From: Candidatus Rhodoferax odensensis
Lineage (GTDB): Bacteria; Pseudomonadota; Gammaproteobacteria; Burkholderiales; Burkholderiaceae_C
Reading direction: 5' to 3'
NCBI GenBank assembly: GCA_016718405.1
Contig: JADKDJ010000005.1
Span: forward strand, 186,001-250,000
DNA: 64,000 nucleotides
Under the pieces are notes generated by a model. The model saw only the letters and a list, made by a program, of their open reading frames with translations, searched no databases and was not told where the DNA came from. Positions 37,799 to 49,799 of the stretch are shown here, in pieces (position 1 is the first letter of the stretch; every line of letters begins with the position of its first letter). A program made the position numbers and the translations under genes.

Positions 37799-39736
37799 AT
37801 GTTTGACTTCGTTCGCCAGCACACCAAGATCATGATGGGCCTGCTGTTCTTATTGATCATCCCCTCGTTTGTGCTGTTCGGCATTGATGGGTACAACAAT
37901 TTCCGCGACAACGCCGTGTCGGTGGCCAAGGTCGGCGGCCACGACATTACGCAGCAGGAGTGGGACTACGCACACAAGAACGAGGTTGAGCGGCTTCGCG
38001 CAGCGCGCCCGAATCTGGACATTAAACTGCTTGACTCGCCGGAGCTTCGCTATGCCACGCTGGAGCGTTTGGTGCAGGAGAACGTGCTCGCGCAAGCCGC
38101 AGAGCAGACCCGCCTGTCCACCAGCGACGCCCGTTTGGCACGGGAGCTGCAACAGGTCCCGGCGATCGCGTCCTTGATAGGTGCTGATGGCAAGCTCGAC
38201 CGCGAGCGTTACCGCCAATTGGTGGCCGCCCAGGGCCTGACGCCCGAAGGCTTCGAGGCGCGGGTGCGAAAGGACCTTTCAGTTCGTCAGGTGCAGGAGT
38301 CCGTGACTGCCAGCGGCATCGCTGCCGCGGCATTGGCAGATGTCGCCCTGAACGCCTTTTTCGAGAAGCGCGAGGTTCAGGTGGCCACGTTCAAGCCGTC
38401 CGACTTTGTTGGCAAGATTGAACCGACCGAGGCCGAACTGGAGGCTTTCTACAAAGCCAACCAGCCACTGTTTCAGGCGCCCGAGGCGGCCAGCATCGAG
38501 TACCTTGTGCTGGATCTGGATGCGATCAAGAAGACGGTCACGCCCAACGAATCCGATGTCAAGAGCTACTACGAGCAAAACGCCGAACGCTTGAGCGGCG
38601 ACGAAGAGCGTCGCGCCAGCCACATCTTGATCAATGCGGCCAAGGAGGCGCCGCCGGCCGAGCATCAAAAGGCCAAAACCAGGGCCGAAGAGTTGTTGCA
38701 GTCCCTGCGCAAGGCGCCGGACAGCTTTGCCGAAGTGGCCAAGAAGAACTCGCAGGACACCGGCTCGGCATCGAATGGGGGTGACCTCGATTTTTTCAAG
38801 CGTTCGGGCATGGTCAAGGCTTTTTCGGACGCTGCCTTCGCGCTCAAAAAGGGCGACATCAGCGAGGTGGTGCAGTCCGAGTATGGGTACCACATCATCA
38901 AGCTGACCGACATCAAGACTCCCAAGCAGCGCAGTTTTGAAGAGCTTCGCCCAAGCATTGAATCCGACTTGAAGACGCAGCAAGCCCAGCGCAAGTTTGC
39001 CGAATCGGCCGAGGCGTTCACTAACGGCGTGTATGAGCAGTCGGACAGCCTCAAACCGGTGGCCGACAAGCTCAAACTGGAGATCCGCACCGCCTCTGGT
39101 TTGGCGCGCAAGCCCGCGCCGGGTGCCACCGGCGTGCTGGCCAACCCGAAGCTGCTCGCCGCCATTTTTGGACCAGATGCGATCGAGAAAAAGCGCAATA
39201 CCGAAGCGGTTGAGACGGCGTCCAACCAATTGGTGTCGGCACGTATCACTCAGTACACACCGGCCAAAACGATTGCGTTTGCCGATGTGCGAGCCAACGT
39301 GCGTGAGCGCGTCGTGGCGTCGCGCGCCAACGAACTTGCCAAGAAGGACGGAGCGGACAAGCTGGCCGTCTGGAAGAGCAACCCGGCGGCCGCTAGCTTG
39401 CCCGCTGCGGTCGTGGTATCGCGAGATCGGCCACAGAACTTGCCGCAACCGGTGCTCAATGCCGCCCTGCGGGCCGATACCAGCGTTTTACCGGGCTTCG
39501 TGGGAGTCGACCTGGGTGAACAGGGGTACGCCGTGGTCAAGGTCAACAAGACCGTTCCACGCGACGCGCCCGCCGCAGAGGCCGCCAAGCAGGACCGTGC
39601 TCAGTACGCCCAGTGGTGGGGTGTCGCAGAGGGGCAGGCCTACTATGCCTTGCTCAAGGATCGCTTCAAGGTTCAGATCAAGGTTCCACGCCCGACATCC
39701 GTCGGTGCCGACGCTTCTGTGGTCGCCGCTCAGTGA
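37799..39736 (+). CDS. ppiD: Periplasmic folding chaperone PpiD (SurA N-terminal / parvulin)
   Basis: A 645-residue protein anchored by one N-terminal helix (MMGLLFLLIIPSFVLFGIDG) with the rest in the periplasm. Residues 35-180 are SurA_N-like (VAKVGGHDITQQEWDYA). A parvulin-type PPIase domain lies at about 265-360 (RRASHILINAAKEAPPAEHQ to GYHIIKLTDIKTPKQRSFEE). A long C-terminal chaperone part follows. It helps outer-membrane protein folding near the Sec translocon. The ATG at 37799 follows repeat copy D and begins a new unit after the tRNA-Val terminator. Confidence 0.93.
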   Translation: MFDFVRQHTKIMMGLLFLLIIPSFVLFGIDGYNNFRDNAVSVAKVGGHDITQQEWDYAHKNEVERLRAARPNLDIKLLDSPELRYATLERLVQENVLAQAAEQTRLSTSDARLARELQQVPAIASLIGADGKLDRERYRQLVAAQGLTPEGFEARVRKDLSVRQVQESVTASGIAAAALADVALNAFFEKREVQVATFKPSDFVGKIEPTEAELEAFYKANQPLFQAPEAASIEYLVLDLDAIKKTVTPNESDVKSYYEQNAERLSGDEERRASHILINAAKEAPPAEHQKAKTRAEELLQSLRKAPDSFAEVAKKNSQDTGSASNGGDLDFFKRSGMVKAFSDAAFALKKGDISEVVQSEYGYHIIKLTDIKTPKQRSFEELRPSIESDLKTQQAQRKFAESAEAFTNGVYEQSDSLKPVADKLKLEIRTASGLARKPAPGATGVLANPKLLAAIFGPDAIEKKRNTEAVETASNQLVSARITQYTPAKTIAFADVRANVRERVVASRANELAKKDGADKLAVWKSNPAAASLPAAVVVSRDRPQNLPQPVLNAALRADTSVLPGFVGVDLGEQGYAVVKVNKTVPRDAPAAEAAKQDRAQYAQWWGVAEGQAYYALLKDRFKVQIKVPRPTSVGADASVVAAQ

Positions 39737-39764
39737 TGTCGGTCGCCGTGTGATCTGTAGCAGT

Positions 39765-39770
39765 TATAAT
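39765..39770 (+). promoter_or_regulatory. Consensus -10 box of tRNA-His
   Basis: TATAAT ten bases before the tRNA; no good -35 is seen at the right distance. Confidence 0.6.
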
Positions 39771-39780
39771 CTCGCGCTAC

Positions 39781-39857
39781 GGTGGCTGTAGCTCAGTTGG
39801 TAGAGTCCAGGATTGTGATTCCTGTTGTCGTGGGTTCGAGCCCCATCAGCCACCCCA
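39781..39857 (+). tRNA. tRNA-His (anticodon GTG)
   Basis: A 77-base cloverleaf with the extra G at -1 (39781) paired to C73. D arm TAGCTCAGTTGGTAGAG, anticodon loop ATTGTGATT, T arm GGGTTCGAGCCC and encoded CCA at 39855-39857. Confidence 0.97.
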
Positions 39858-39869
39858 AGTAGATCAAGG

Positions 39870-39904
39870 AAAGCCTGCTATCTAATCGGTAGCAGGCTTT
39901 TTTC
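39870..39904 (+). terminator. Rho-independent terminator after tRNA-His
   Basis: AAAGCCTGCTA and TAGCAGGCTTT around a nine-base loop, followed by further T residues, 12 bases after the tRNA. Confidence 0.92.
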
Positions 39905-40120
39905 TTTGGCGCTTCAAGTAAGGGCGGGTTCACCGAACTTCGACAAGCGCGGTCGTCTCGGCTTCGCCCGTTGATGGTGTCAGGCTGCTCGTCAGGAAAT
40001 GGGCTTTCCCCGATTTCTTGATGTCAATCAAACATTAGTATGCAGTGAGGGTGTGGCAGTGCTGTGCGCATCGCATACAGTCTACGTGTATCACATATTG
40101 CTTGGAAGAAGGAGACACCT

Positions 40121-42358
<2,238 letters not shown>

Positions 42359-42463
42359 GCGTTAAGGAGACTGAACCAAATCGTGCGTGCCTGCGCCTAT
42401 GTGAGCTTGACTCAGGTCCCGACCTTTGGCGGAGCCACCTTGACGCAGCACCGGTAGCCTGGG

Positions 42464-43438
42464 TCAGTTAACCATCACCAGCTTGCCCTTGACGCTGCGC
42501 GAGCCCATGTAGGCCAGCGCTGCCTTGAGCTCGCTCATGGGCCGCGTGCTGTCAATCACCGGCTTGATCTTGCCCTGGCCATACCACTGCGCGAGTTCCA
42601 TCATCATGGCGGCGTTGGCTTTGGGCTCGTATTTCGCGAAGTCGCCCCAGTAGACGCCGACGATGGAGGCGCCCTTGAGTAGCGGCAGGTTCCAGGGCAG
42701 TGCCGGGATCGGCCCGGCAGCAAAGCCAATCACCAGGTAGCGACCCCGCCGCGCGATGGAGCGCAGTGCCGGTTCGGCCAGGTCACCCCCCACGGGGTCA
42801 TAGATCACGTCCGGGCCCCTCCCATTGGTGAGAGTCTTGAGCGTCGCGCGCAGATCCTGCGTGCTGTAGTTGATGGTCGCGTCGGCACCAATGCCGGCGC
42901 ACACTGCGCACTTGTCATCGCTGGAGGCGGCGGCAATGACCTTTGCGTCCATCGCCTTCGCGATCTGAATCGCCGCCGTGCCCACACCGCCTGCTGCGCC
43001 CAGTACCAACACGGTCTCGCCCGCCTTGAGCTGTCCCCGGTCCACCAAGGCATGGTGCCCCGTGGCATAGGTCATGATGAAGGCCGCCGCATCGACAAAC
43101 GGGAAACCCGCTGGCAGCGGCATGCACAGCGCCGCCGGTGCCAGCGTGTGCGTGCCAAAACCACCGGTGCCTGACAGGCAGGCCACCGGTTGGCCCACTT
43201 TCAGATGCAGCACGCCCTCACCCACGGCCTCGATCACGCCGGCGTACTCGGCACCCGGCACAAAGGGCAGCGCCGGCTTGGTTTGGTACTTGTTCTGAAC
43301 AATCAGCAGGTCGGGAAAGTTGAGACTTGCAGCCCTGATGGCGATCAGCACCTCGCCCGGCTTGGGCGCCGGGGTGGGCAGCTCCTTCCAGGTCAGGGCT
43401 TCGATTCCGGTCGGGTTTTCGCAAAGCCAGGCGTGCAT
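42464..43438 (-). CDS. Zinc-independent NADPH:quinone oxidoreductase family protein
   Basis: A 324-residue medium-chain reductase of the quinone oxidoreductase group. The N-terminal GroES-like domain has ASLNFPDLLIVQNKYQTKP and PGAEYAGVIEAVGEGV; the cofactor domain has VLVLGAAGGVGTAAIQIAKA. The structural-zinc cysteine cluster of alcohol dehydrogenases is absent. It probably reduces quinones or enones with NADPH; the physiological substrate is unknown. It is divergent from surE, 109 bp between the starts. Confidence 0.9.
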   Translation of the reverse strand: MHAWLCENPTGIEALTWKELPTPAPKPGEVLIAIRAASLNFPDLLIVQNKYQTKPALPFVPGAEYAGVIEAVGEGVLHLKVGQPVACLSGTGGFGTHTLAPAALCMPLPAGFPFVDAAAFIMTYATGHHALVDRGQLKAGETVLVLGAAGGVGTAAIQIAKAMDAKVIAAASSDDKCAVCAGIGADATINYSTQDLRATLKTLTNGRGPDVIYDPVGGDLAEPALRSIARRGRYLVIGFAAGPIPALPWNLPLLKGASIVGVYWGDFAKYEPKANAAMMMELAQWYGQGKIKPVIDSTRPMSELKAALAYMGSRSVKGKLVMVN

Positions 43439-43547
43439 CAGGTCTTCTCCAATAAAGAGCGCTCAATATATCGACAACAGGGCGATCCCAATGTCTCACG
43501 CGTGACCGGATCGGTCCCCCTACAATGCCTTGCAACGCGAGCCATCC

Positions 43548-44330
43548 ATGAAAATTCTCATTTGCAACGACGACGGTTACCAAGCGCCCGGCATTGTGGC
43601 CTTGTACGAGGCGCTCAAGGATCTCGGCGATGTCGAAGTTGTCGCGCCTGAACAGAACAACAGCGCCAAGTCCAATGCACTGACGCTGCACTCGCCGCTG
43701 TACGTGACGCGGGCGCAGAACGGTTTTCGCTACGTCAATGGCACGCCGGCGGACTGCGTGCACATCGCGCTGACCGGGCTGCTGGACTACCGCCCCGATC
43801 TGGTGGTCTCGGGCATCAACAATGGCGCCAATATGGGCGATGACACGATTTACTCCGGCACCGTCGGCGCGGCCATGGAAGGCTATCTGTTCGGCGTGCC
43901 AGCGATTGCCTTCTCTCAGGTTGACAAGGGTTGGGAGCACCTGCAGGCGGCCGCACGCAAGGCCAGGGATCTTGTGGCGCAGATGTCGCAATTGCAGGTC
44001 ATCGGGCACACCCCCTGGCTGCTCAACGTCAACATCCCCAATCTGCCGTATGAACGCATTGGGCGCATGAAGCTTTGCCGCCTGGGTCGGCGCCACTCGG
44101 CCGAAGCGGTGATCACGCAACTCAGTCCGCGTGGCGAAACCATGTACTGGATTGGCGCGGCCGGGGCCATCAAGGACGACGCCGAGGGGACCGATTTTCA
44201 TGCGACGCTGCAGGGGCACATGTCGATGACGCCACTCAAGGTGGATTTGACCGATCACGATCACCTTGGCTATTGGGCGCAGACGGCGGCGCGCATGGCA
44301 GGCGTCACGTTGCCTGTGGTGGACGTCTGA
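43548..44330 (+). CDS. surE: 5'/3'-nucleotidase SurE
   Basis: A 260-residue metal-dependent nucleotidase that dephosphorylates nucleoside monophosphates in stationary-phase survival. [16 protein letters not shown] carries the metal-binding Asp pair, [14 protein letters not shown] the substrate loop, and [20 protein letters not shown] the remaining metal ligands. The ATG at 43548 is the conserved start. It heads the classical surE-pcm-nlpD-rpoS set; pcm begins 7 bases after the stop. Confidence 0.95.
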   Translation: MKILICNDDGYQAPGIVALYEALKDLGDVEVVAPEQNNSAKSNALTLHSPLYVTRAQNGFRYVNGTPADCVHIALTGLLDYRPDLVVSGINNGANMGDDTIYSGTVGAAMEGYLFGVPAIAFSQVDKGWEHLQAAARKARDLVAQMSQLQVIGHTPWLLNVNIPNLPYERIGRMKLCRLGRRHSAEAVITQLSPRGETMYWIGAAGAIKDDAEGTDFHATLQGHMSMTPLKVDLTDHDHLGYWAQTAARMAGVTLPVVDV

Positions 44331-44337
44331 GGCTGGC

Positions 44338-45138
44338 ATGAAGCAGCGCCCGCTTTTTCCGGCGCGCTTGGACCTGTCCTCCGGGCGGCCGACCCTGGCT
44401 CGCCCGGAGACGCAAGTTCGTGCCCCTGTGCAGGTCTCGCGCGCTAGGACCATCGCGTCAGCGCCGACGCTGCCACACAGCGTTGGCCCGGACTCGGCAG
44501 CACGGCGACGCGGCATGGTACTCATGCTGCGCCAGCAGGGGGTCAACGATGGTCAGGTGCTGAGCGCCATGCACACCATCGAGCGGCACCGTTTTGTCGA
44601 CAGCGCGCTGGCCAGCCAAGCCTACGAGGACACCAGCCTGCCGATCGGATTGGGGCAAACCATTTCCAAGCCCGGCGTGGTAGCCCGCATGGCCGAGCTG
44701 CTGCGCAACGGCGCGCCAGGTCAACTCGGGCGCGTGCTGGAGATCGGCACTGGCTGCGGTTACCAGGCAGCGGTGCTTAGTTTGCTGGCTGCGGAGGTCT
44801 ACAGCATCGAGCGTCTGCGTGGCTTGCACGACCGGGCGCGCGAGAACTTGCGGCACTTGCGACTTCGCAATCTGCACCTGCTGTTTGGCGACGGCATGTT
44901 GGGCTACGCCAAAGGTGCGCCGTATGCCGCCATCATCGCGGCCGCCGGGGGTGAGGCGATTCCGCAGGCCTGGATTGATCAACTGGCAGTGGGAGGACGG
45001 CTGGTGGCCCCGGTTTCGGCCGGCGCCGGCGGCATCGGGATGCAGGCCCTGATGGTCGTTGACAAGACGGCGCTCGGAGTGCGCCAGACCGTGCTTGAGG
45101 CGGTTCATTTTGTCCCCCTAAAATCGGGCATCGCATGA
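44338..45138 (+). CDS. pcm: Protein-L-isoaspartate O-methyltransferase
   Basis: A 266-residue SAM-dependent enzyme that repairs isoaspartate in aged proteins. The core begins near residue 60 (RRGMVLMLRQQGVNDGQVL) and has FVDSALASQAYEDTSLPIG, SKPGVVARMAELL, the SAM motif VLEIGTGCGYQAAVLSLLA and a C-terminal GGRLVAPVS. The first 55 residues form an Arg/Pro-rich extension not found in E. coli. Its stop overlaps the nlpD start (ATGA). Confidence 0.93.
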   Translation: MKQRPLFPARLDLSSGRPTLARPETQVRAPVQVSRARTIASAPTLPHSVGPDSAARRRGMVLMLRQQGVNDGQVLSAMHTIERHRFVDSALASQAYEDTSLPIGLGQTISKPGVVARMAELLRNGAPGQLGRVLEIGTGCGYQAAVLSLLAAEVYSIERLRGLHDRARENLRHLRLRNLHLLFGDGMLGYAKGAPYAAIIAAAGGEAIPQAWIDQLAVGGRLVAPVSAGAGGIGMQALMVVDKTALGVRQTVLEAVHFVPLKSGIA

Positions 45139-46115
45139 AGGAAAGCAATATGTCTGGTTCGTTCGGTCGTGGTGGTTTGCTGGTGTCTGTGCTGATCGGC
45201 GCGATGCTGAGCGCCGGGTGCAGTTTTCGTACGCTCAATCAAGCCCCGGTAGAGGACCGCGGCGCAGCTCCGGCGCGCCCGGTCAGTGTTGTCACTCCAA
45301 GCATCGGCGAGCCCGCTATAGGGGCGGCCAAGCTGCCCGTCGTGTCGGACAATGCTGGCAAGCCCGGCTACTACACCGTGCGAGCGGGTGACACGCTGAT
45401 CCGAATTGGCTTGGACAGTGGTCAGAACTGGCGTGACATCGCACGCTGGAACGGCATGGACAACCCCAATCAGCTCGAGGTCGGACAGGTGCTGCGCGTG
45501 GCGCCGCCCGCGGCTGCGGTCGTTGCGACCGCCACGACTACCGCGAGCCCTCGTTCGGTGCCATCGTCGCCCGTGGCAGCGGTGGTGGTGACCGCAGTGC
45601 CTGAATCGACAGCAGCCAAACCGCTCGCGACTGCGTCTGTCCCAGCGTCGGCCACGGCGTCTTCAGGTGTCGCCCCGGCTGGGGCCGTGGCGGTGGCAAC
45701 ACCCACGCCCGCCCCTGCGCCCGGACCAGTGGCACCGGCAGGTGAGGACGAACTGGCCTGGATCTGGCCGGCCAACGGGGCTGTGCTGGCCGGGTTTGAT
45801 GAGCAGAAGAACAAGGGTTTGGACATCAGCGGCGCGGCGGGTGATGCTGTGGTGGCCGCCGCCGATGGTCGCGTCGTCTATGCTGGTGCGGGTTTGCGGG
45901 GCTACGGCAACCTGATCATTCTCAAACACAACAACACCTATCTGACGGCCTACGCACACAACCAGACGCTGTTGGCCAAGGAGGATCAAACGGTCCGCAA
46001 GGGCCAAAAGATCGCCGAGATGGGTAGCAGCGACGCCGACCGCGTCAAGCTGCACTTCGAGGTTCGCCGCCAAGGCAAGCCGGTCGATCCGGCCAAGTAC
46101 CTGCCCGGCAGGTGA
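45135..46115 (+). CDS. nlpD: Murein hydrolase activator NlpD (LysM / M23 lipoprotein)
   Basis: A 326-residue outer-membrane lipoprotein. The signal peptide ends in the lipobox LSAGC near residue 29. A LysM domain follows ([20 protein letters not shown]), then a long Ala/Pro/Val/Thr-rich linker, then a degenerate M23 domain ([51 protein letters not shown]). NlpD proteins lack full catalytic sites and activate amidases at division. The ATG at 45135 overlaps the pcm stop; MSGS at 45150 is an alternative. rpoS promoters often lie inside nlpD. Confidence 0.92.
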   Translation: MKESNMSGSFGRGGLLVSVLIGAMLSAGCSFRTLNQAPVEDRGAAPARPVSVVTPSIGEPAIGAAKLPVVSDNAGKPGYYTVRAGDTLIRIGLDSGQNWRDIARWNGMDNPNQLEVGQVLRVAPPAAAVVATATTTASPRSVPSSPVAAVVVTAVPESTAAKPLATASVPASATASSGVAPAGAVAVATPTPAPAPGPVAPAGEDELAWIWPANGAVLAGFDEQKNKGLDISGAAGDAVVAAADGRVVYAGAGLRGYGNLIILKHNNTYLTAYAHNQTLLAKEDQTVRKGQKIAEMGSSDADRVKLHFEVRRQGKPVDPAKYLPGR

Positions 46116-46128
46116 TGATCGTGCCGCG

Positions 46129-47166
46129 ATGACTAAGCGCCCCCCCAAACATCGAGGCCACATCGGTGGCCCTCAGTTGCGGGGGGAATCCGCGCAGCCG
46201 TCCGGTCACACGGGGGATCCATCGGTCGAGTTTGGCGCCGACGCGGCGCCTGCCGGTGAACTGGCTGCCCATCAGTCGATGAGCGAGCTGCTGGCCCTGA
46301 CGGAGGGATCGCCTGAGGGCGGTGACTCGTTGAGTCTGTATCTCAAGGGTGTGCGTCGCACCGAGTTGTTCACGTCGGAGCAGGAGTACGCCACCGCTGT
46401 GCGAGCGCGCGCCGGGGATTTCGCTGCGCGCCAGAGCATGATCGAGCACAACCTTCGCCTGGTGGTCAGCATTGCCAAGGGCTACATGGGACGTGGTGTG
46501 CCGCTGTCGGATCTGATTGAAGAGGGCAATCTGGGGCTGATGCACGCGATAGACAAGTTCGACCCCGAGCGCGGTTTTCGCTTCTCGACCTACGCCACGT
46601 GGTGGATTCGCCAGTCGGTGGACCGTGCCCTGATGTACCAGGGCCGTGCCGTGCGCCTGCCGGTCAACGTGGTGCGCGAGTTGCAGCAGGTTTTGCGCGC
46701 CCGGCGCGCGCTGGAGAACGACGCAGCTTTCGTCGCGGCGCGCCCGGAGGGAATCCGGGTTGAGGACATTGCCTCGCTGTTGGGGCGCGATCCCGCCACC
46801 GTGGCGGACCTGTTGGCGATGGCCGAGATGCCGCGCTCACTGGATGCAGCGCTGGACCGCGGCGGGGATGATCAGACCCTCGGGGACACGCTGATCGACG
46901 AGCTGACCATGGATCCCGACAACGTGACGCAGGCGCACGAAATCGAGCACTTGCTGGGCGAGTGGTTGGCGACCCTTTCCGGGCGGGAAAAAGAAGTTCT
47001 GCAAGGTCGTTTCGGCTTGTATGACAGCGAGACCGAGACCCTCGATGTGCTCAGCACCCGCCTGGGATTGACTCGCGAACGGGTGCGCCAGGTGCAAAAC
47101 GAAGCCTTGCTCAAACTCAAGCGGCATCTCACGCGCCGCGGCATCGGCAAAGAAGCCCTCTTCTGA
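46129..47166 (+). CDS. rpoS: RNA polymerase sigma factor RpoS
   Basis: A 345-residue general-stress sigma factor. After a variable leader, region 1.2 ([20 protein letters not shown]), region 2 ([55 protein letters not shown]), region 3 and region 4 ([34 protein letters not shown]) are all intact. It is placed after nlpD with 13 bases between, as in most proteobacteria. Two tandem hairpin repeats begin 5 bases after the stop and may act in transcript ending or stability. Confidence 0.96.
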   Translation: MTKRPPKHRGHIGGPQLRGESAQPSGHTGDPSVEFGADAAPAGELAAHQSMSELLALTEGSPEGGDSLSLYLKGVRRTELFTSEQEYATAVRARAGDFAARQSMIEHNLRLVVSIAKGYMGRGVPLSDLIEEGNLGLMHAIDKFDPERGFRFSTYATWWIRQSVDRALMYQGRAVRLPVNVVRELQQVLRARRALENDAAFVAARPEGIRVEDIASLLGRDPATVADLLAMAEMPRSLDAALDRGGDDQTLGDTLIDELTMDPDNVTQAHEIEHLLGEWLATLSGREKEVLQGRFGLYDSETETLDVLSTRLGLTRERVRQVQNEALLKLKRHLTRRGIGKEALF

Positions 47167-47170
47167 GACC

Positions 47171-47279
47171 TTGCGGGACAGACCGGAGCGAAGCGACGCT
47201 CTGTCCTCAACCGATCAGGGGTGTTCTTGCGGGAAAGACCGCAGTGAAGAGACGCTCTGTCCCCAACTGATCAGGGGTA
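47171..47279 (+). repeat. Two tandem copies of the dispersed hairpin repeat (A and B)
   Basis: Copy A (47171-47223) reads TTGCGGGACAGACC, a centre, ACGCTCTGTCCTCAACCG and ATCAGGGGT. Copy B (47227-47279) differs by a few bases, some of them compensating or G-U changes. GGACAGA and TCTGTCC form the stem. They fill the gap between rpoS and the convergent acyl-CoA dehydrogenase. Confidence 0.8.
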
Positions 47280-47289
47280 TCTCCAGCGA

Positions 47290-48973
47290 TCAACCGATGC
47301 GCGGCGTGGCGCGCTCAATGATGGCGGCCGTATCAACACCGCGCGGCAGAGCGCCGTAGTTGTGGGCGCCGAGCTGCTCCAGGCGTGAGCGGCAGAAGGC
47401 ATCGCTGATAAACGCCGGGGCATGGCGCACCAGCAGGCTGGCCTGCAGAGCCAGGGCCATGCGGTCCACCAGGTCGCGGGCGCGGTATTCCAGATCGGCG
47501 TGGTCACACAAGTCGCTGGCCAGTTTCGCAACATAGCGGTCCAGCGCGGTATGGCCACCCTTGGCCAGCATCACCTCGGCCAGCAAGGCATCGACCACTG
47601 CAGGCGTCTTGGACATGGCCCGCAGCACGTCCAGGCACTGCACGTTGCCGCTGCCCTCCCAGATGGCGTTCACCGGCGCCTCGCGGTACAGGCGCGGCAT
47701 CATGCTGTCTTCCATCACGCCGCTGCCGCCAATGCACTCCATCGCCTCATAGGCATGCCCCGGCGTGCGTTTGCAGATCCAATACTTGCCCACGGCAGTG
47801 ACCAGACGCACGAGCAGGTCTTCCTGCTCGTGGTCGCGGTGATCCATGGCACGTGCCATGCGCAGCGTCAGCGTCATGGCGGCTTCGCTCTCCAGCGCCA
47901 GATCGGCCAGCACGTTTTGCATCAGCGGCTGCCGGTTCAACACCTCGCCGAAAGCCGATCGGTGCGCGCAGTGGTGTAGTGCCTGCGAGGCTGCCATGCG
48001 CATGCCCGCGCTGGAGCCGATCATGCAGTCGAAGCGGGTCATCGCTGACCATCTCGATGATGTTGCGCACGCCCTTGCCTTCTTCGCCGACCATCCAGGC
48101 CAACGCGCCGCGCAGCTCGGTCTCGCAGGAGGCATTGGAAGCATTGCCCATCTTCTTTTTGAGGCGCAGGATCTGCATCGGGTTCTTGCTGCCGTCTGGC
48201 CGCCAGCGCGGCAGCAAAAAGCACGACAAGCCGCCGCGCGACTGCGCCAGTACCAGGAAGGCGTCACACATCGGGGCTGACACGAAGTACTTGTGGCCGA
48301 CCAGTTCGTAGGCCTGACCCGGTCCCTCCTGGCCCAACGGGTGTGCAACCGTGCTGTTGCTGCGCACATCCGAGCCACCTTGCTTTTCGGTCATTGCCAT
48401 GCCAATCGTCAGGCCCTGTTTGTTTGCCACCGGCACGTTGCGCGGGTCGTAAGCGCGGGCGGTGATCTTGGGCACCCACAGGGCGGCCAGCTCCGGCTGC
48501 AAGCGCAGCGTGGGCACAGCGGCAAAGGTCATGGTGATCGGGCAACCGTGCCCGGCCTCGACCTGGCTGTGCAGGTAGCTGTGGGCGGCACGGGCCACGT
48601 GGGCACCAGGACGCGGATGGGTCCAGGGAGACGAGTGCAGCCCATGCTCAATCGAAGTCTTCATGAACTGGTGGTACGAAGGGTGGTACTTCACCAGATC
48701 AATGCGCTTGCCGAAGCGGTCGTGGGTGTCGAATTCCGGCAGAAGGCGATTGGCCAGATTGCCAAGTTCAAGGTAGTCGGCCGAGCCGGTCAATGCGCCG
48801 AACTGCAGCAGCGAAGGCTCGGCCCAGGCCGCGCCTTCACGCTGCACCGCTGCTTGCAGCGCCGCGTCCTGCGTGAACATGTTGAAGTCACTCAACTCGC
48901 AAGAGGTGTTGGTGACCTCGTGGGTATCGGCCAGGTAGGGCTTGTGCAGCGCAGGATCGTGACGAGCGTTCAT
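47290..48973 (-). pseudogene. AidB-like acyl-CoA dehydrogenase, one frameshift
   Basis: An acyl-CoA dehydrogenase of about 560 residues in the AidB/isovaleryl group. The N-terminal frame gives the AidB-like opening (HEVTNTSCELSDFNMFTQD), IGMAMTEKQGGSDVRSNST and YFVSAPMCDAFLVLAQS. Near 48035 one surplus base breaks the frame within NIIEMVS; reading on gives MTRFDCMIGSSAGMRMA, ICKRTPGHAYEAMECIGGSG and IWEGSGNVQCLDVLRAM to the stop at 47290. AidB of E. coli binds DNA in the alkylation response; whether this copy does is unknown. Only one indel is needed, so a sequencing error is plausible. Confidence 0.82.
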
Positions 48974-49143
48974 GGGGGCTTCTCCTGAACAGAGGGGCAG
49001 GGCGGACGCGTCGGCGCGGTTGATGTCTGGCCGCCGAGGAAAACAGTGTAGCCGCGGCCCTTCCGAATGGCTATCGCAGGCCTTCAGCTTGTGCCGGAAG
49101 GCTTCAGCTTGGAGGATCGGTAGTGACTGAGAAGCGCAGGTTT

Positions 49144-49764
49144 GGGGGACCCCCGGGGGGGCGGGGCACACGAGGGGGGGGGCGGGGCCGCACCCCGGCC
49201 GGGCCCCGGGGGGGGGGGGGGGGGGGGGAGAAAACAGCCCAAGACCGGAGCCGGGGGCCGGGGACCGGGCGGGAAGGGGGCCGGGCCCGGGTCCGCGCCG
49301 GAGGGAGGGGGGACGGGGGGGGGCCGCGAAGCGGGGGGGGGGGGGAGGAAGAGCCGGCGAGGGGGGCCGCGCCACCGCCCCGCCGGCCGCCACCGACCGG
49401 CCCGGCCACGGCGCCGCGGGCGCAGCCCCCGGGCCCCCGGGCCGGGGGGAGGGGGGACGCCGAAGCGGCCCCGCGGAGGGGCCCGCGGGAGGCGCCCGCC
49501 GCCAAAAGGGAAGGGACCGCCGAGGCCGGGGGGGGGGGGGGGGCCGGGGGGCCCCGCGGCCGGAGGGCGGGGCCCCCGGGGGGGGGAACGGCAAGGGGGC
49601 GGCGGGGGGAGGGCGGGCGGGGAGAGAAGAGCGCGCCCGCGCCAAACAAGGAGCGGGGAGGAGAAGGGGGGGGAAGGGAGGGGGGGAAGGGGGGGCCGGG
49701 CCGGGGGCCCGGCGGGCGGCCCCGGCGGGGGGGGGCGGGGGGGGGGGGGGGGGGCCCCCGGGGG
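49144..49764. other. Nearly T-free, G/C-run tract, probably a sequence artefact
   Basis: Over 621 bases I find a single T (49292). G runs reach more than 20 bases, and A is also scarce. No gene, known repeat or codon pattern fits. The tract swallows the 3' end of the GGDEF gene and the promoter side of the acyl-CoA dehydrogenase gene. It gives long open frames on both strands only because stop codons need T. Normal composition returns abruptly at both ends. Confidence 0.8.
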
Positions 49765-49799
49765 TGTGGCCCGCCCCCCCCCGGGGGGGCCCGCCCCGG

